From Zygnema circumcarinatum (taxonomy: Eukaryota > Streptophyta > Zygnematophyceae > Zygnematales > Zygnemataceae): 64,000 nt of DNA. Shown here one piece after another: positions 62,179 to 64,000 of the stretch (positions are counted from its first letter, which is position 1; each line of letters begins with the position of its first letter). The position numbers were made by a program, and so were the translations under genes. The stretch is taken from NCBI GenBank assembly GCA_037447605.1, contig CM074807.1, positions 1,537,493 through 1,601,492 on the forward strand, given 5' to 3'. Under the pieces are notes generated by a model. That model saw only the letters and a list, made by a program, of their open reading frames with translations, did not search any database and was not told the origin of the DNA.

Positions 62179-63113
62179 ATTTCCGGCTTAAAGATGGATC
62201 AAGTACTCAAGCGCACATTTCTCATGTACCAACTATCATCTTGGTTGCTTGTACTTTGACCATTCGAAGGAAGAGCGGCTATATTTTTTGGCAGTCACCA
62301 GCTTTCGATGACTACTCCAGAAGCCTCAATACCTACTTTTCCATCACCCGAATGAAATTGAATGAATTGTTTGTGGAATCTGTAGAGAACGGACTGAGGG
62401 TCCTAGATGTGATACATCCTTGGGTTTGTCGTCTTCTGTATTCAAAGTTATAGTGAAGCATTCAAAGGCTTTTAAGGCCTCTGAAGTAATGTACCTTGCT
62501 GTGAAACATACAGCACGAAGGCCAGTAAAAGGAGAGAAAGCGGGAGAGGTTGCCTTTGTACAGTAAGCACTTCTGAAAGTGTGTAGCAGGAGAGCACTGG
62601 ACGCTGGGCAGGCCTCATTGGGTGTAGATCTCTTGCGCAGATTGCCAGCGAGCTGGAAGTGTAGCAGGTGGTTTGCCTGTAGCCACACTTCAAATTGGAA
62701 GTTCATCTCGATCTTAGACAGCCTCTGTCACACTGTGCTCGTGTTCATGATACGTTCTCCAAAGTAAATTTCAGGCGTTATTCCCTTTCGTTTGAGCAAT
62801 CGAATGGCAGAATTTTGGCAGTGTTCTATTTTCTTGTCCAAATGACATTTGAGACATTAAGAAGCAAGTCGCTTCGTCTTCGCTTTGCAAAGACGGCTTA
62901 ACGATTAACCCTTAGGGGAAGTGTTATGCAGCCGTTGTTGTGAAACATGCACTCAGTTGGCAGGCCAATGCTGGTACAATGTTGTGAGTGAGGTATGAGA
63001 AGCTTACAACGGCACATGGCCAAGTCGAATTTGTTTAACAGTGCTCCAATATTTCCAAATCGACCACCGAAAGGAAAACCAGACAGGACAAACTAATCCT
63101 TTATTTGTTGCAA
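62179..63113. other. 3' flank of PLAC8 copy 2, no gene seen
   Basis: Presumed 3' UTR and intergenic DNA. ORFs at 62344-62901 on both strands are short, lack domains and look like chance. Confidence 0.55.
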
Positions 63114-63316
63114 TAGGGCGAGTCAGACATTGACCATGGCCAAATCAATTTAGTAAGCCTGCCGGGCGAATTAAGCATTGGCTAGGTACGCATTTCGGTA
63201 CGGCTCTGTTCGGCGGAGCCGCGGATCCCGACCTGGAATTCGTACAAGAAACTTTGACTTTTAGTATACTAAATTCTAGAATTTAGTACGCGATGGTCAA
63301 TGTCTGACTCAACCTA
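63114..63316. mobile_element. MITE-like inverted-repeat element, type B
   Basis: A 199-bp element with about 24-bp terminal inverted repeats (left GGGCGAGTCAGACATTGACC, right its reverse complement with two changes), flanked by TA at 63114-63115 and 63315-63316. It is non-coding. It shares the GTCAGAC core with the neighbouring hairpin element. Confidence 0.65.
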
Positions 63317-63318
63317 AT

Positions 63319-63461
63319 TAGGGTTTGTCAGACTTAGCAAAAAGTTACGAAAAACATTAGGAAAATGAAAGCTACGAAAGTACTCCGCTGCGGGCGGATC
63401 GCGATTTTACCAGAGTACTCGTTTTGGTATAAAACCTACGAATGAAGTCTGACAATCCCTA
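63319..63461. mobile_element. MITE-like hairpin element, copy B
   Basis: A 139-bp element: TA, then GGGTTTGTCAGACTT, an imperfect palindromic interior, AAGTCTGACAATCCC, then TA. The interior shares TACGAAAGTACTCCGC and GGATCGCGATT with copy A at 18292-18450. It starts 2 bp after the preceding element ends, so the two were inserted end to end. Confidence 0.75.
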
Positions 63462-64000
63462 ATGCCAACCTTTGGCAGGGCGCTCCGGGAGGGTTTCAAC
63501 TTGAAACACGTATCCGTCTACTACTCATATGCCACTACTATGGTACCGATTCATGTTTCCCATTTCATTCCTCGGGAGTCGGGACGCTACAGAGTTGCCA
63601 CAGAGCGTGTCGGTCACCGACGCTCCAACGGATATCTTGCCTTTTTTCCTGTCACGTGGCATGCCGTCATTCGCCGTTGATGACATGGCAGTATCTGATT
63701 GGCTATCAGACCGCCTTTCTTTCCGCGACCGTTCCTATTACCGTACCCTCCAGCCCCTCCCCTCCCTCGACCATACGGATGTACGGTCGTTTGGACAATA
63801 CAGTTCCTAAGGCCGGATGTTATGTCTTATGACGACCGTCACATTTTCATGAAGTCACTCGGTGGTGCCGGCAGCCATGCGCGCGCAAGCGGCGGCATGG
63901 CATGGCATGGGCTCTGTACTCGGCCTCGCTGATTGATTGTGGAAGGTCTCTCTCTCTCTCTCTGTCTCTCTCACTCTCACTGTCTGCATTGCAAGTGCAC
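63462..64000. other. Right edge: GC-rich, promoter-like sequence
   Basis: It contains CACGTG within GTCACGTGGC (63653-63658), GTACGG copies near 63781, an ATGGC(AT) repeat near 63895-63910 and a (TC)n run (63945-63985). It resembles the 5' regions of other genes in the window, so a gene may begin beyond the edge. Confidence 0.45.

Overview
This window is nuclear DNA of a green plant, most likely a streptophyte of early-diverging type (bryophyte, lycophyte or charophyte grade; I cannot place it further). The reasons are: intron-rich genes with conserved plant splice sites; plant-specific families (an XEG113-type extensin arabinosyltransferase, a CYP72-clan P450, an At2g35800-type EF-hand carrier, plant PLAC8 proteins); a U12-type AT-AC intron; and G-box motifs (CACGTG) upstream of many genes. 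Nothing prokaryotic, organellar or viral was seen.

I rebuilt twelve multi-exon gene models and one intronless gene by joining frames at splice signals. Every complete model sums to a whole number of codons. Left to right: (1) two tandem minus-strand SMP-30/gluconolactonase-like genes, the first running off the left edge; (2) a minus-strand GT77 arabinosyltransferase (XEG113 type, 751 aa, 11 exons); (3) a minus-strand CYP72-clan cytochrome P450 (548 aa); (4) a minus-strand conserved plant protein of unknown function (404 aa); (5) an intronless minus-strand WRN-like 3'-5' exonuclease, head-to-head with (6) a plus-strand ZNF593/Bud20-type zinc-finger protein that carries the AT-AC intron; (7) a plus-strand PLAC8 gene; (8) a plus-strand CstF-64 gene with a 38-unit CAA run; (9) a minus-strand EF-hand mitochondrial-type carrier, convergent with CstF-64; (10) a minus-strand DusA-type tRNA-dihydrouridine synthase, head-to-head with (11) a plus-strand BRE/BRCC45 gene; (12) a minus-strand S51 dipeptidase, head-to-head with (13) a second plus-strand PLAC8 gene.

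The genes are mostly unrelated housekeeping functions: wall glycoprotein glycosylation, mRNA 3' processing, tRNA modification, ribosome biogenesis, the BRCA1-A/BRISC deubiquitinase and peptide turnover. This is an ordinary eukaryotic neighbourhood and not an operon-like cluster; I saw no coherent new multi-gene system. Shared structure comes from local duplication (the SMP-30 pair, and two PLAC8 genes about 30 kb apart) and from three compact bidirectional promoters.

Repeats and mobile DNA: a family of short TA-flanked hairpin elements (18292-18450 and 63319-63461), with a related element immediately beside the second copy (63114-63316); a 258-bp tandem repeat in a DUS intron (48611-49271); an AACCATTG-rich inverted-repeat block (56025-56259) next to an LRR-like pseudogene; and GGGA/CCCT and CT microsatellites in many 5' leaders. 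No tRNA, rRNA or CRISPR array was recognised.
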